Part shown: piece by piece, positions 1 to 10,841 of the stretch
Numbering within the stretch: position 1 is the first letter of the stretch
Layout of the letters: each line of letters begins with the position of its first letter
Assembly (NCBI GenBank): GCA_009602735.1
Contig: WELA01010110.1
Location: 115,675 to 161,029, forward strand
From: Mesotaenium endlicherianum
Lineage: Eukaryota; Streptophyta; Zygnematophyceae; Zygnematales; Mesotaeniaceae
Length of the DNA stretch: 45,355 bases
Direction of reading: 5' to 3'
Position numbers and translations under genes: made by a program
The notes under the pieces: generated by a model
What the model saw: the letters and a program-made list of their open reading frames with translations, nothing else
Told to the model about the DNA's origin: nothing
Database searches by the model: none

Positions 1-174
1 CCCCTTCCCGCCCTGCCCCAGGGCCCTCCCTCTTCTGCCGCTCTCCTCCTCACGCTCCTCTGTCCAGTGTAAAGGCATGCATGCGCATGTGTACACGAGT
101 ACATGGCCGCAAGCTGACGCTAGCAGCGTGCGCCTGGCAACTTGCGCGATTGTGCTGTGGGGTGCCACGTGGCA

Positions 175-1545
175 GGCTACCCACCGTGCGACACGTGCTT
201 TGACGCGCTGCACGGCTTCTGGTGCGCCCAGACGGTGCCCACCTGCGGCACCTTCGAGTCCGTCCTCGACGAGCTTCTGGTGAGTGAACGCGAGAGATCG
301 ACAGAAAGAGAGAGAGAGGGGGGGGGAGGGAGGGAGGGAGGCATCCCAGAGTCACACTTTTTACACCCTTTTCTCAAATCAAGGGCTTCACGGGGATCCT
401 TCATTTCCATAAGTGACTTTTGTCTCTTCTTTCTTTAGCAGGAGATGCCTCTATTCGCGCTGAGATTATTGTCTCCACTTGCTGCTGCACCCCTTTCCCC
501 CCCCCTCTCCTCCCCCCCTCCCTCGCGTCCCACCTCCCCCATGCTTAGCAGCCTCCTGCTCCTGCTCCTGCTCTGTTCCACTTGGCTTTCTGCGGTTGCT
601 GCAGCTGGCGCGCTTGGTGCCCCCACCTTTTCATGCATGAATGTGATGGCTCGTGGTCGGGCTGTCTTTCCCTCATGATTGGCTCTGAGCTCGAGCAGGC
701 GATGGCGTGGTGTCGCGCCTGTCTTCGGAGCAGATGTTGGCACGTGGAAGCGAGATGCAATAGTTGGGGCATGAGTGTGTGCTCAGGATCACAGGCACAG
801 TATGTGCATGTATGCGTGTGCATGTGCGTATGTGTGCATGTGAGTGCAGTGTGTGTGTTAGTGTTCGTACGCGAGCATGTGCGTGCGCACGTGTGCGCGC
901 ACGCATGTGTGCGAGGGCGCACACGCATGCATGGTGTGCACTTCAGTTCACATTACATAGGACAATGCGTGGTGGCTGAGGAGGCGGCATGCTTTCCTCG
1001 TAGAGCCAGCACCTCGGGCGCTGGCGTCCCAGCCGGCCTCCTCTTGTAACGGCAGCTGACCTCTTATGTGCCCGATCCCGCCAGTGTCTCCAGTGCCACT
1101 TCTTTCTGCTACCGTGTGCGTCCACCGCGGATGAACTGCTTGTCAGCCGAGCGCAGGACCGCAGGATCGTGTCGTTAGAGACCAGAATGAATGCGATGGG
1201 GGGGAGAGCATCGCCCACGACTCGGTGTATTTAACTTGGATGACATCAAATATCATGAAACACACCAAGAGAAACAACCAAAAAGAAGAAAAAAAAACAC
1301 GATAATTTAGAATTAAAAAACAACAACAATGAAAACAACTGACAAAAGAACATTCTTGCCTGCGTGCGGTGCAGCCCGTGTTTGGCGACGTGGCGATGAA
1401 GAGCAAGAGCCCCGTGGACGCCGTCCAGCTGGCGGTGCCACGCATGCTTGAGGCCCTCAGTCTGGGCCTGCCCTGCCGCGAGATGTGCCAGCACATCACG
1501 CAGACGTGCGGCTGCGGCAAGCCGGCAACGTTTGGCCATGTGAGT

Positions 1546-1585
<40 letters not shown>

Positions 1586-3600
1586 ACGAGCCTCGGACCG
1601 TTGTTGCTGCTGCCTGGCTGGACCACTCCTCTGTTGCCTACTCCAAGGCTCTTTGCTTGAGACCATCTCAGCTGCTACTAATTTCAACACATACATTCAC
1701 GCACATGTACTCAACACACGCAAAAACAGTTTTTGCGGATTCCAAGAATCTGGGCAGGGTAGGTGCAGGAACCGCGGGCGTGCCTCCCCACCCCCCTTTG
1801 AGCGACGCTGGGCCTGACTTGTGGGGGCACATCCGCCCGCGCGTGCTTACCGTGCATGCTTGTGTGCACGTGCTCAAGTGCATGCTTACTGTGCCTGTGC
1901 GCGCGTGTGTGTGTGCTTGTGCATGCGTGCGCGCGTGCGTGCGTGGGTGCATGCTTATGCGTGCATTTCTACGCGTGGGCGTGTGCATGTGGGGGAGGGC
2001 AGATGATGACGATGCTACACCGCGACCGCGCACGCCCGCTGGGCCTGAGCACCAACATGTCGGCGTCCACTGCCAAGGAGATCTTCCGGGGCGTGTGGGA
2101 CCGCCCTGTGTGCGACCTGTTTGCGCCGCGCAATATGCCGGGCTTCGCCGGCGTGTGCGACGCCCCCCCCCTCCCCCCGGCGGGGGCGGCGGCGGGCATG
2201 TGCACGTGGTGCAACGCCAAGGCCAAGCAGCCGGGCGACGTCACGGAGCAGATTGCAGCCCAGATGGCGCAGTCCATGTCCGGCATGATGCAGGTGCGGC
2301 CGGCACCTGTCCTCCTTGTATGGCTTGCTTGCCCGCTGCGCACGCACACGCCAACCCACGTGCACTGGCACTTACACACGCATGCGCGCTTGCCCTCACC
2401 TCTCAAGCGCTGCATACACTCGGATTCCCGCTGCAAAGGCTCTATCTATGCTGGCACTCACGGCTTGCTCAAGCATGGGCGTGCGCGTGTGGACGCATTC
2501 TACACTCTGCTGGTAAGGTGCAGAGAGGCCCGGTAAGGAATATATTAACAAGCTAGCGGAGCATTGGTCTTCTTGTGGAATGCGCCCTCTCATTTCTAAG
2601 GGGCCGCGTGCCTCGAGAAGGAAACAAGTAGGAACAACCGGGCCCTGGGTGGAGGGGGGCTCTTTGCCACCCTCAATGATTGCATCGATGGTGCAGACAG
2701 GCAGGCAGGCTGGCGGGCAGGGAGATGCCGGTGTGGGTGGAGGGCAAGTGCGACAAGGGGGAGCTCCCAGCTGATTGCCTGCCTTGCCTGCATGCCTGCT
2801 TGGCTGCTCGGCTGCCTGCCGGCCTCCCTGGCCTCCACAGTGGAGCTGGCTGCCGCCGCCTTGCTGCGGGCGCTCGCTGCGTTCCGCCGCCACCCGTTTC
2901 TGTTCCTGCTCCCCCCCACGGGCGGCAGTGCCCTGCTCTGCACCACCCCGAAGCTCTCGCTGGCTCTCGACACCCCCTGATGGTCCTGAGCTCTGCCTGG
3001 GGGGCCACTCGTACTCTGTGTCTCTCCTCCGTCTCGTGTCTTGCGCGTCACCCCCGCTTCTTGCCCCTCCTCTCCCCTGGCCCCCTCAAGCCCGCCACCA
3101 CAAATGCCCCTTGTCTTTCTCAGCTTGGCTCGTATTTAATCGCGTCTTCACCGTCCTCCTCTTCCTCCTCCTCGTCCCCCTCTTCGTCCTGCGGCTGTGC
3201 GGCGGCGCGTGTGCAGATGGGCCTGCAGCGGATCCTGGAGTCGGCCGGCGCCGCCAAAGCGCACCACCACATGATGATGGGCATGATGGGCGGCGGCGGC
3301 GGCGGCGGCGGGCACACCAGCAAGTCGTGGGACTGGGACGACGAGGTCACCACCGCATCAACCTCCTCCTCTGCCGCCTCCGCCTCCTCCGGCGCACAGG
3401 GGCAGACGCAGGGGAGGCCCGCGCACCACGGCGGCGGGGCCGTTGTGTTCACTGTGCTCCTGCTCATGGCTGCCGGCTTGGCCGCGATTGTGGCCGTGGG
3501 GTGGGTGCTGCACCTGCGGCAGCGGGCGCCGAGCATGCTGCAGCAGCAGCAGCAGTACGTGGACCTCAACAGCATGGGCTACAGCCCCCCGCCCCTCTAG
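175..3600 (+). CDS. Host gene, 5'-partial: cysteine-rich single-pass membrane protein, Frizzled-CRD-like (exons 175-279, 1375-1539, 2003-2293, 3217-3600)
   Basis: Four exons join with every intron in phase 0 and give 314 residues before TAG at 3598. Donors are CTG|GTGAGT, CAT|GTGAGT and CAG|GTGCGG; acceptors are TGGCAG, GGTGCAG, GGGCAG and GTGCAG. Exons 1-3 carry about a dozen cysteines. The run CREMCQHITQTC in exon 2 resembles the C-R-x-x-C-(x6)-C part of Frizzled cysteine-rich domains. Exon 3 adds Cys pairs, and exon 4 holds poly-Gly and Ser/Thr-rich linkers. A hydrophobic segment follows (about residues 261-287 of the partial protein, starting AVVFTVLLLMAAG), then RQR and a short Gln-rich cytoplasmic tail ending SPPPL. 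The topology suggests a type I surface protein with a binding ectodomain. The start codon and signal peptide lie upstream of the window. Exon joins are inferred from splice consensus and frame; the Frizzled likeness is tentative, and another Cys-rich fold is possible. Confidence 0.6.
280..1374 (+). other. Intron 1 of the host gene, with microsatellites
   Basis: The intron runs from GTGAGT at 280 to GGTGCAG at 1374. It contains a GGGA/GGGAGG tract (about 318-341), C/T-rich tracts (about 490-545) and a long alternating purine-pyrimidine GTGCATGTGCGT region (about 795-930). A signal-peptide-like ORF occurs at 445-678 but does not fit the exon chain (see rejected items). Confidence 0.55.
1540..2002 (+). 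other. Intron 2 of the host gene, with a (GA)n tract
   Basis: It starts with GTGAGTGACAG and runs straight into a (GA)n microsatellite (about 1549-1583). It ends in another TGTGCGTGC-rich stretch (about 1850-1990) just before the acceptor GGGCAG at 2002. The GT/GC dinucleotide-like tracts inside introns are a recurring style of this locus. Confidence 0.55.
2294..3216 (+). other. Intron 3 of the host gene
   Basis: The span runs from GTGCGG at 2294 to GTGTGCAG at 3216. Several open frames cross it, but their translations are low-complexity Ala/Cys/Leu/Pro-rich and show no convincing exon. The last 150 bases before the acceptor are pyrimidine-rich (TCCTCC repeats), as expected for a 3' splice site. 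A small extra exon cannot be excluded without RNA data. Confidence 0.45.
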
Positions 3601-4340
3601 AAACAGGGCCCCTCTCCTCTCCTCTCCTCTCCTCTCCTCTCTCTCCTTGGCGCTCCCCGTCGTCCTCTCCTGGTTGGCACGCACGCCTGCCCGCACGCCC
3701 ATGCGTTGGCACACACAGGCGAGCGCGTGCACGCAGGCACGCTCATTCACACGCGCATGCCTGCGTGTGCGTCTCTCTCTCTCTCTCTCTTTCCCGCTCT
3801 CTCTGCACGTGCTGCTGCGAGAGACGGCCGGGTGACAAGTCTTTGATCTTGGGGTGGACAATTCCAGGACGTTTCTTGTGCAAATAAGGAGAAAAGTGGA
3901 CAAGGCCCTCCCTCTCTCGGCCAAACAGGGCTGGAGGGGCTGGCGTGAGTTGTGTTGTTATGTTGTACAGGCGTTTTAAGGTAGATCTTTCGGACTGTAG
4001 CTGACTAGCTCGCCACGAGGGTCCGAGGCATGATGACTCGTCGTTCTCCACTTTCATTCTACTAGATAAGTATATTTTATTGAGATTCTGTTACTGGGGA
4101 AAAAAGTAGGAAGTTGGGAAGGAGGCGGGAGGAGGGGGGCGGGGATGGAGCTCCAGCTCATTGATTGTTTAAGGTTTGTAGTAGTTATTAGTGTATGTGT
4201 GGGCATCAGGCCCTGCAGGCATTCTCTTATGGCATAATAGCATAGAGGCACTCACGTGCTTCAGCTCACAATGTGAAGAAGCCTCCGATGACCCCATTGC
4301 ATGTTTGATCGCAGGGTGCGCGTTGAAACAGAAGGGGGGC
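3601..4340. other. 3' flank of the host gene, simple repeats, no gene seen
   Basis: The 3' UTR and intergenic stretch hold a CCTCT tandem array (about 3611-3641), a (TC)n tract (about 3771-3790) and a purine-rich G/A stretch (about 4096-4145). No supported ORF, RNA gene or clear polyadenylation signal was found. Confidence 0.5.
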
Positions 4341-4843
4341 TGTAGTGAAACAGATAGATAAAGTACTTAGTAAAACAGAATACTTTATCTATTCAAGACA
4401 AGGATCTTTGAACACAAGGGGTAGCTTCTTGAAAGAGAGATGGCTTCTTGAAAGTTAATATATTTCTGGATTTTGGCAAGTACAAGAGTGATTCTCCAAT
4501 GTCTTTCTATGTTCTAGCTCTTGTTTATATACTTGCTACATAAGTAATTTCTAGGAAGGTGTATGTTGATGTGTTGGCACCCAACACATCCCAAAACTTG
4601 CCACCTCTTTCTAGAATAATGTACACATGTCCTTTTGACCTAAAAATGGCACATCTGACTTTTGCCACATGGAGTTCTTCTAGGTCTTTCCTCTAACTTC
4701 GAAAATGCCTTGGAAGGTTCAAAGGACATGAACCAAGTTACTAGAGTACCTATTCACACTTGACTCCACACAATACTACTCCAAATATATTTGAAAACAT
4801 TAAAATATATGCGAACTAATATATAATAACTCAAATCACTACA
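4341..4843 (-). mobile_element. Solo LTR, gypsy family B, with perfect target duplication
   Basis: This 503-base segment is the reverse complement of the B-family LTR (same family as 42914-43416). It begins TGTAGTGAAACAG and ends CAAATCACTACA, so it has TG...CA ends. It is flanked by GGGGC on both sides (4336-4340 and 4844-4848). No internal retroelement sequence adjoins it. That is the signature of insertion followed by LTR-LTR recombination. Confidence 0.92.
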
Positions 4844-4961
4844 GGGGCCTAAGGCTGGCCGGAAACTTTGCAAGCTTTGCAGGTTGTCCTTGTGCCGTAG
4901 AAGTCGCAGTGCCGTATGTTTCACATATATTGTCGTGCGTTATGACCCAATCCAGAGTGTC
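4844..4961. other. Short unassigned stretch between solo LTR and RT fragment
   Basis: There is no gene. This is the continuation of the sequence that the solo LTR interrupted. Confidence 0.3.
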
Positions 4962-5470
4962 ATCTGTGTGTGGATTACAGAGTCTTAAACAGAATCAATG
5001 TAAACAACAAGTATGCTTTACCCATAATTGAGAATTTGTTTGATACATTATCTGGTGATAAAGTGTTCAGAAAAATTGACCTTAAGAGTGGGTATCATCA
5101 AATCAGGATTGCTGAGGGAGGTGAACACAAGATTGCTTTCTGCACAAGTTATGGACACTATGAGTTGAATGTGATGCCTTTTGGTCTTACTAATGCTCCT
5201 GCCACCTTTTGGGTGTTATGACTGACATCTTTCAGGCCTTATTTGGATAAGCTTGTGCAAGTCTTTTTGATAAAATCCTGATTTTCTCTAAAAATGAGTT
5301 GAAGCATGCTGAGCACCTCAGAATAGTGATGGAAACTCTCAAAAAGATTCAGATATATGCTAAAATGAGCAAGTGTGATTTCTTTAAGGAGAGTAGTGAA
5401 ATCTTTGGGTCACGTTGTCAGTAAGGAAGGCATAAGTCATGACCCAAAGAAAGTCCAGATCATAAGGGAC
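4962..5470 (+). pseudogene. Decayed reverse transcriptase fragment, A/D-family gypsy pol
   Basis: About 509 bases align without large gaps to the RT palm of element A (about 21470-21978). Recognisable pieces include the VDYR..NRI start, [15 protein letters not shown], and [12 protein letters not shown]. The expected FLDD catalytic motif is damaged by a frameshift near 5260, and TRYGHYEFN reads TSYGHYELN. Both ends are cut: the left side has no LTR and the right side stops sharply against F-family LTR sequence at 5471. It is an old, non-functional relic. Confidence 0.88.
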
Positions 5471-6656
5471 TGTGTCAAATTGTCCCTTCATGAATGTTCG
5501 AGAGTATATTAAATCAGTCTCATCTGACGTGTTGAGTCGATTTGACGTCCACATACATGCACTAACTTAGGCACACTAGGCTAAACCGAAACTTCTAGGT
5601 AATTCGACCTAGTCGGCACTCCGCATCAGCCGAAATTACGTGAAGGTTCAAATTCACTCTAACGGCCCAGATCGCTTGACGCTGTCGATCACTCCGACCA
5701 TCGCGCTCACCGCGAATTAAGGACAGCCGCCAACAGACCTCAAAACTAATAAAACTTCATGAGTTCATAACTTTCTCAATACTTAACCAAATTTGATGAA
5801 ATTTATATAAAAAATGATCAAAAAAACGCACTCTACAAATATGTGACCTTACATCATTCCCTCCTCAGGACGCGACGTCCACGACTCGTTTTGCAGATAA
5901 CATCTCAACTTACTCTTACGAGTCAAGTTGGCCTCGAGCTCCCAAGTAATGTTGGCCGCATGGTAGCCTTTCCACTTGACCAGATACTTTTTAACCAAAT
6001 CGTTGACCTCGCTTGACTCGTCGATCGCTGACAATCGCCTCCACTTCATACTCCAATACATCATCAATCTCGACCAGTGGTGGCGGTATAGGTAGTTGTC
6101 CTGGATGTCCTTCATTTGAATCAACGTATGGTTGCAGGTAACTGACATGGAACACATCATACATACCCCAGTCTTAAGGAAATTCCAACTTGTAGGCCAC
6201 TAGATTCACCTGCTTGAGCACCAAGAATGGACTTGTAGATCGTGCCCACAGTTTGCTCTTGCCCGTGAAAGGTAGATTCTCTGTTGACAAGAGTACTTTG
6301 TCGCCCACATGGAAAATCACTTTCCTCCGGTGCTTGTTAGCTTGCTTTACCTCCTCTTCCTGTGCCTTCCAAATACAAGTCTTTGCTAAGCGGCCCTCCT
6401 TCCTAAGGGCGAGCAATCGTCGTAGAAAACTAAAAATAGGCATAACTTCTTTTTTTCTCATCAACTTTTACTTTTGTAAATTACTACGTGTTTGTAATGA
6501 CAAGGGCTTTTATCGTATTTTATTTGTGAGCACTTTCTTGTAATTCAAAATCTTCAGTAATTTTTTGAAGCTTTCTTAGTGATATGCCGCTGCATCTAGA
6601 GTATGATTATAACTAGTTTGGTTCCTGTTGAGTTAGTACGCTTCCACTAGGGCACT
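5471..6656. mobile_element. Rearranged 3' end of an F-family gypsy element (fragment H), internally inverted
   Basis: Three parts are visible. 5471-5853 is the first half of an F-type LTR in reverse complement, starting inside U3 and ending at the TG terminus (read TGTAAGGTCA on the minus strand). 5854-6426 is the 3' end of pol, also on the minus strand. 6427-6656 is the rest of an F-type LTR (TATA-like AAATAGGCATAAC to CCCCTTTCA) on the plus strand. Turning 5471-6426 around would place pol end, U3 and R-U5 in normal order, with about 45 bases lost at the joint. A local inversion is therefore the simplest history. Confidence 0.75.
5854..6426 (-). pseudogene. Integrase C-terminus and chromodomain remnant (F family)
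   Basis: Read on the minus strand, the first part (about 6426-6180) encodes the post-catalytic integrase region, with VGDKVLLSTENL and FLVLKQVNLVAYKLEFP. After a frame change the second part encodes a linker (IDDVLEYEVEAIV) and a chromodomain core, [16 protein letters not shown]. Chromodomains at the Pol C-terminus define chromoviruses and are thought to steer integration to marked chromatin. Stops and frameshifts make it non-functional. It shows what F itself has lost: the region before the linker is deleted in F. Confidence 0.82.
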
Positions 6657-7173
6657 CTGCCCCTTTCAATTTAGGAGGAAGCTGCGATCGTGGCTGCTAC
6701 AGATTCTGGAGGGGGCTCGTCGAAGACATCCAAGTGAGACGGGGAATGTGTTGGCGCACGCGCAAACTGCACACAGGCTCTGTTTAGTATCTTTTTAATT
6801 TTTGTCGTATAGGAGGGTTGTACCCTGCTTGAGTATTGGCAGAAAATTACTTCGGCCTGTAGTCGGCATACTGTGACCGACATTTCAACACGTGCCGAGA
6901 CGCCCCATAAAAGTGAACAGCTACAGATACCAGGCTACCTCCAATGTTTGCTTTATTAGTGTTGATTAAAGATTCACACTTCATATGTCCCAGTTAAGAG
7001 AATGCTTATGTGTCCCAGTTATATCTCCTTCAGGATGCGTATAGTCCCAGTGCAACTTTTGAATGCTTCGAGCCAGCTAAGTGCAGTCGTGCGTAACCAA
7101 TAAGCAACGAACTCATTGTGCAGAACTTTGTGAATGCTGCATGTGCACGTACATACAGTTAAAGCAAACATAT
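6657..7173. other. Unassigned spacer, no gene seen
   Basis: No ORF with recognisable content. GTCCCAGT recurs three times (about 6988, 7011 and 7049). The stretch may be host sequence or a decayed element. Confidence 0.3.
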
Positions 7174-7239
7174 GGGAGATGGCCGAGGATTTGGTTAGTC
7201 AAGGTCCTACCAACATGGTTAACTCCCGAGTAGGTGGTG
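7174..7239 (+). promoter_or_regulatory. Isolated copy of the conserved 66-bp LTR block
   Basis: It runs from GGGAGATGG to GTAGGTGGTG. It matches, without gaps, the block found inside the LTRs of elements A, C, D and E (see findings). Nothing on its left resembles those LTRs, and on its right the F-type solo LTR begins. It is either the last legible part of a very old LTR or an independently kept element. The role is unknown. Confidence 0.6.
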
Positions 7240-7834
7240 AAAGGGGCAAAGTGCCCTAGTGGAAGCGTACTAACTCAAGAAGAACCACACTAGTTGCATA
7301 TTCAAGAGTGCAGCGGCATATCACTAAGAAAACTTTGGAAAATTATTGAACATTTTGAGTAGCAATAAGTGCTCACACATAGAATAGGATGAAAGACCTT
7401 GTCATTACAAATCCGTAGAAATATTCAAAAGTGAAAACCAATGAGAATATGAAGAAATTAAGCTATTTATAGTCCTAGTTATGGGATACGTACGTATAGG
7501 TCGGTCGGATGCGGATTATACGCTAAAAAACAACGTATTTGTTAACTACTTGTAAACGAACTTTAAAGCGACTACTTAGTCGATCCCAGTCTATTTAATT
7601 GTTGTTTTTTATTTTTATTTATTTAGCCTCAAGTAAACTTTTTGTTTGTGCACACGTAGGCGTAAGATCAATTCGCGCTTACGTTCAGCGCGGCCATGTC
7701 AGCAGTTGTGCACGCTGTTCGTCGATTTCAAAGAAGTCAACGATTGTTGACGTTCGACGTGGCCTGTTGTCCGGACAACTGGCCTTGACAGAGTACAATT
7801 TCGGGTTGTAAATATAAGTTTAAGACCTTAGTAA
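7238..7834 (-). mobile_element. Solo LTR, divergent F-type
   Basis: The minus-strand LTR starts on the plus strand with TGAAAGGGGCAAAGTGCCC, the reverse complement of the F LTR end. It keeps similarity through R-U5 to a TATA-like CTATTTATAG near 7465. The U3 half is largely different from F but ends in a segment (about 7815-7834) resembling the reverse complement of the F LTR start. No matching five-base flanking duplication is visible. It is best read as a solo LTR of a sister family; the right boundary is approximate. Confidence 0.65.
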
Positions 7835-8651
7835 AATTTAAAAAAAGTTGCATATATACTACCGATTCATTAATCATCATCTTAACATTAGAATATAACT
7901 GCATCACACACCCACAAGGAAGGGTAAGTTATCTACGTGTCATATAGTATGCACACTTAATAATTTGAAATGTCTACATGTGTCATGATTGGAATTAAAT
8001 AAGCTATGACATGTTCTTAGAGCTTACACTTATTTCTTAAATCTATGTACATATGTACATCAACTTCTTGAATATGTTTTAGCAATATACACACAACTTC
8101 CAACTTGTACACCTTTGTACAATGCACATCATTGAGGTTCAGAACCATTAAGATGTGTTATTATGCCATGAAAAAAAAATCCAATCATACTCATGTACAA
8201 TCTAGGATCTGACATACTTCATACATTATACTTTACTAACCTCACTCACTTCAAAACTGACATGTCCGAGAATCATGATTCTACCAAGTATTAAAGCGCA
8301 AGATTTTAAAGATGTTAAGAATGAGCTTTCGGACTCATTCTTATGTAACTACTATCATTTTAAGCATTGCTACATTGCCAAATGGTGACAAAATGTATGA
8401 CAAATCCTACACACAATTCTACACACAGTGCTCACGACACACAATGTAAGATTTTGCTACAATATTTATTTAGTATGTTACAATTTACAACTTATAAGTG
8501 CAAAAGAATAACGCAAAATGTACACCTTGTAACACAACATAAGCACGTGTCACAAAAGATTATTGATGCATTAACCACTGCAGACTCACTAATCAAATGG
8601 CTTCAAAGAATTATAGCACAAAGAATATAAAGTACTGGTAGAATTTAACTT
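7835..8651. other. AT-rich stretch downstream of the hAT remnant, no gene seen
   Basis: The sequence is AT-rich with scattered short ORFs of no recognisable content. It lies 3' of the hAT transposase remnant on the minus strand, so it may include that element's untranslated end. No hAT terminal inverted repeat could be identified. Confidence 0.35.
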
Positions 8652-9031
8652 TCATATTCCTGAGTCCTCCATCTTCTCCTCAACTTCGTCATCCACTCGC
8701 TCCTCCTCTGACTGAACCTGATCCTCTTCAAACACAAGTGCAATATGCATATCTGGTGCTCTCTTCACTCCTCCCCTCTCCAATTCCTCAATAAGCTTGA
8801 GATTCCCTCACTAACTTCTCAACTCTCGACTTTTTCAAACGGTTCCTCTTCTTAGTGTGGACAAAATCATACTCAGACCAACTCAGACCAATTTCGTTCA
8901 CATGAACTAGCTGAAATGACGAAACCAAGCACCGTAATACCAACAGTTTGCAACTGAGGCGTACTAGACCCATGACTCTTCTACCAAGACACACTGACTT
9001 GGTCTCATTTTCCTTGTCTGCCGTAGGATTG
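8652..9031 (-). pseudogene. hAT transposase, C-terminal dimerisation domain (remnant, part 2)
   Basis: On the minus strand three frames together show a hAT C-terminal (Dimer_Tnp_hAT) region: STPQLQTVGITVLG, then SSCERNWSE, then YDFVHTKKRNRLKKSRVEKLV, then NLKLIEELERGG, and an acidic tail to TGA at 8652-8654. The C-E-R-N-W-S and H-T-K-K-R-N-R-L signatures are characteristic of plant-type hAT transposases. Breaks include an in-frame stop before the SHGSS segment, a 10-base tandem duplication (TTGGTCTGAG twice) right after CERNW, and a frame change before NLKL. The upstream part continues at 17638-17752, on the other side of the piggyBac insertion. It is non-functional. Confidence 0.82.
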
Positions 9032-9051
9032 TTAACACTAGATGGCCCGGA

Positions 9052-9067
9052 GCATCAAATATGATGC
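9052..9067. repeat. Left subterminal hairpin of the piggyBac element
   Basis: GCATCAAATATGATGC is an inverted repeat with 6-bp arms and a 4-base loop, 16 bases inside the left terminus. A near copy sits towards the right end. Paired subterminal repeats often bind the transposase. Confidence 0.6.
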
Positions 9068-9321
9068 AACGCACAGATTCTGATGCATTTGCTTGCTCCC
9101 CTTGCAACCTCTGTATCTTTCTTAATACTTATTTGTTTTTATCAAAATTAGTCTTAGACGAGGGGCTGTATCGCCAAGTGTCCACGATTAAATCTACAGG
9201 TAAAAGCGACAAAACGCGTACAAGTTATTCGCATTACCGTACGGTGCTAATCTTGGTTTCGATGAAGAAAATGAACCGAAAAGAAGGCTAACAGCCTTCT
9301 TCTTCGCGAGCTTCGTCCGCC

Positions 9322-10841
9322 ATGGATGCCTCTGAATGTTCGTTAGACGCACTTTTAGACGCTAAAATTTTGGTTCCCGTTGCTCACTTCGGTACTGCAT
9401 GGGCGAAAGAGAAGTTTGATGCTTATTGGGATGAGTTGTTGATAGAGGGAGTGGTAAAGAAGCGAGTGGTGGGGAAAAAGAAGGAGGGTTGTGTATACGA
9501 GGTTCATTTTGTCTATGATAAGAGTAAGCAAAGATTTTTAGAGTCTTTTGTGAGAGAACACCTTCGCGAAGAGTCTAAGACACTCCATGAATTTTGTGAG
9601 GGTGTGTACTTGCGGAAAGATGAGGAGGACGAACCGGAAAAAGAAGTTCTGCAGGAAGATGACCGTAGGTCATCTTTCCAAGTGTCTGAGACCCCTTTGG
9701 TGCCTCAAGAACTAGATATAGGGCAACAAGGGTCTCAACCTAGCATAAATGATAGCTAGCTCTCATTTGAGAGAAGGAAGAGGGGTCGGCCTGTGGGGTC
9801 AAACAAGATAGCAGCTCCTTCCGTTAGGAGTAAGTTCATGTTTCAAGGGCCCCCTCTCACAACAAAAAAAGGAAAAGAGCCCATGATAGACTCTGATTCC
9901 GACCGTGAGAGCAGCAACAGCAATTATGGGGAAGACAGGTTGTCTTTCGAGGAGGAAGAGGAGGTGCCTCTTGCTCCTACCATGGAGGAGGAGGAGGAGG
10001 AGGAGTATGAAGAAATTTGGGATTGGAAGGAGCCTGCCCGCGGAGACTCCTGCCAGGTGGACTTGCTGCAGCCTAGCACTACACATCACCATGGCTTGCA
10101 GGGCATTCCAGACAGGAGGTTCATAGGCTTGAGTCCCTTTGGGATCTTTTGTTTGTTCATGCCTATTGCATTCTTTCAGCAGTTGGTATTAGAGACAAAC
10201 AATTATGCATCACTGCATCCTGTCAGAGGTTGGATTCCTGTCACATGCATGGAGATGGTTGTTTTCCATGAACTATGCATGGCTATGGTCTTGCATGGAC
10301 TACCGAGACTGAGGAGTTACTGGAAGAAGACTGTGAAAGGGCCTATTACACTTCCTAGCTTTGGCAGATTCATGAGTAGGAATAGGTTCAAAGAGATTAG
10401 AAGATTCTTTCATCTCAAAGATAATAGACAAATAACATGCTTTCCTCCAGACTCTAGAGAATACAAACTATGGCAGCTCTAACCCTTTACGAACTTGTGC
10501 ATGGAAGCCTTCAGCAAGTACTACAGCCCTGGTGCAACCCTCACAGTAGATGAAAGAACCATTCCTATCCGCAACAGACAATGTCCCATTAGAGTGTACA
10601 ACTCCTCCAAACCAAATGGCATAGAAGTATTTACTATTTGTGATGCAATTACTTACTTTTGCTATGCCTTCATCATCTATGATAGGGTGAAGAAAGATGG
10701 AGCTAAATCTGATACTGTGTTAGACCTTGTAGCTATGCTTCCTGTTGGTAGGTTGTTTACACTCATCCTTGATAGATGTTTCAGCTCAACTCACCTCTTC
10801 ACAAAGCTAGCACAACTAGGACATGGAGCCACTGGCACAGT
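9322..10841 (+). pseudogene. piggyBac transposase, 5' part (interrupted)
   Basis: It starts at ATG 9322 in a strong context (CGCCATGG). It has a charged N-terminal region (residues 1-200, with an acidic EEEEEEEYEE run), then the DDE_Tnp_1_7 domain from about FIGLSPFGIFCLFM. The first catalytic Asp is D410 in LTVDERTIPIRNR and the second D484 in LILDRCFSS. Two in-frame stops (TAG 9757-9759, TAA 10480-10482) break the gene without changing frame. Element F interrupts it after GATGT with target duplication ACAGT (10837-10841). The 3' part resumes in frame at 16138. The whole gene would span 759 codons, including the two stop positions. Confidence 0.88.

Noticed and set aside
445..678. ORF with a signal-peptide-like stretch (MLSSLLLLLLLCSTWLS) inside host intron 1, preceded by a TTTAGCAG acceptor-like site
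   Set aside because: Exons on both sides already join in phase 0 without it, a signal peptide in mid-protein makes no sense, and the ORF is C/T-repeat driven. It could only be a start if 175-279 belonged to another gene.
764..979. Cys/Val/His-rich ORFs in the GTGCATGTGCGT tract
   Set aside because: They are translations of an alternating purine-pyrimidine microsatellite in an intron and have no domain content.
1369..2556. Long open frame (395 codons) crossing exon 2 and intron 2
   Set aside because: The frame reads through a (GA)n tract and GTGC repeats; only 1375-1539 looks coding, with splice sites on both sides.
8367..8630. AT-rich 87-codon ORF near the hAT remnant
   Set aside because: No domain, low-complexity composition, and expected by chance in AT-rich sequence.
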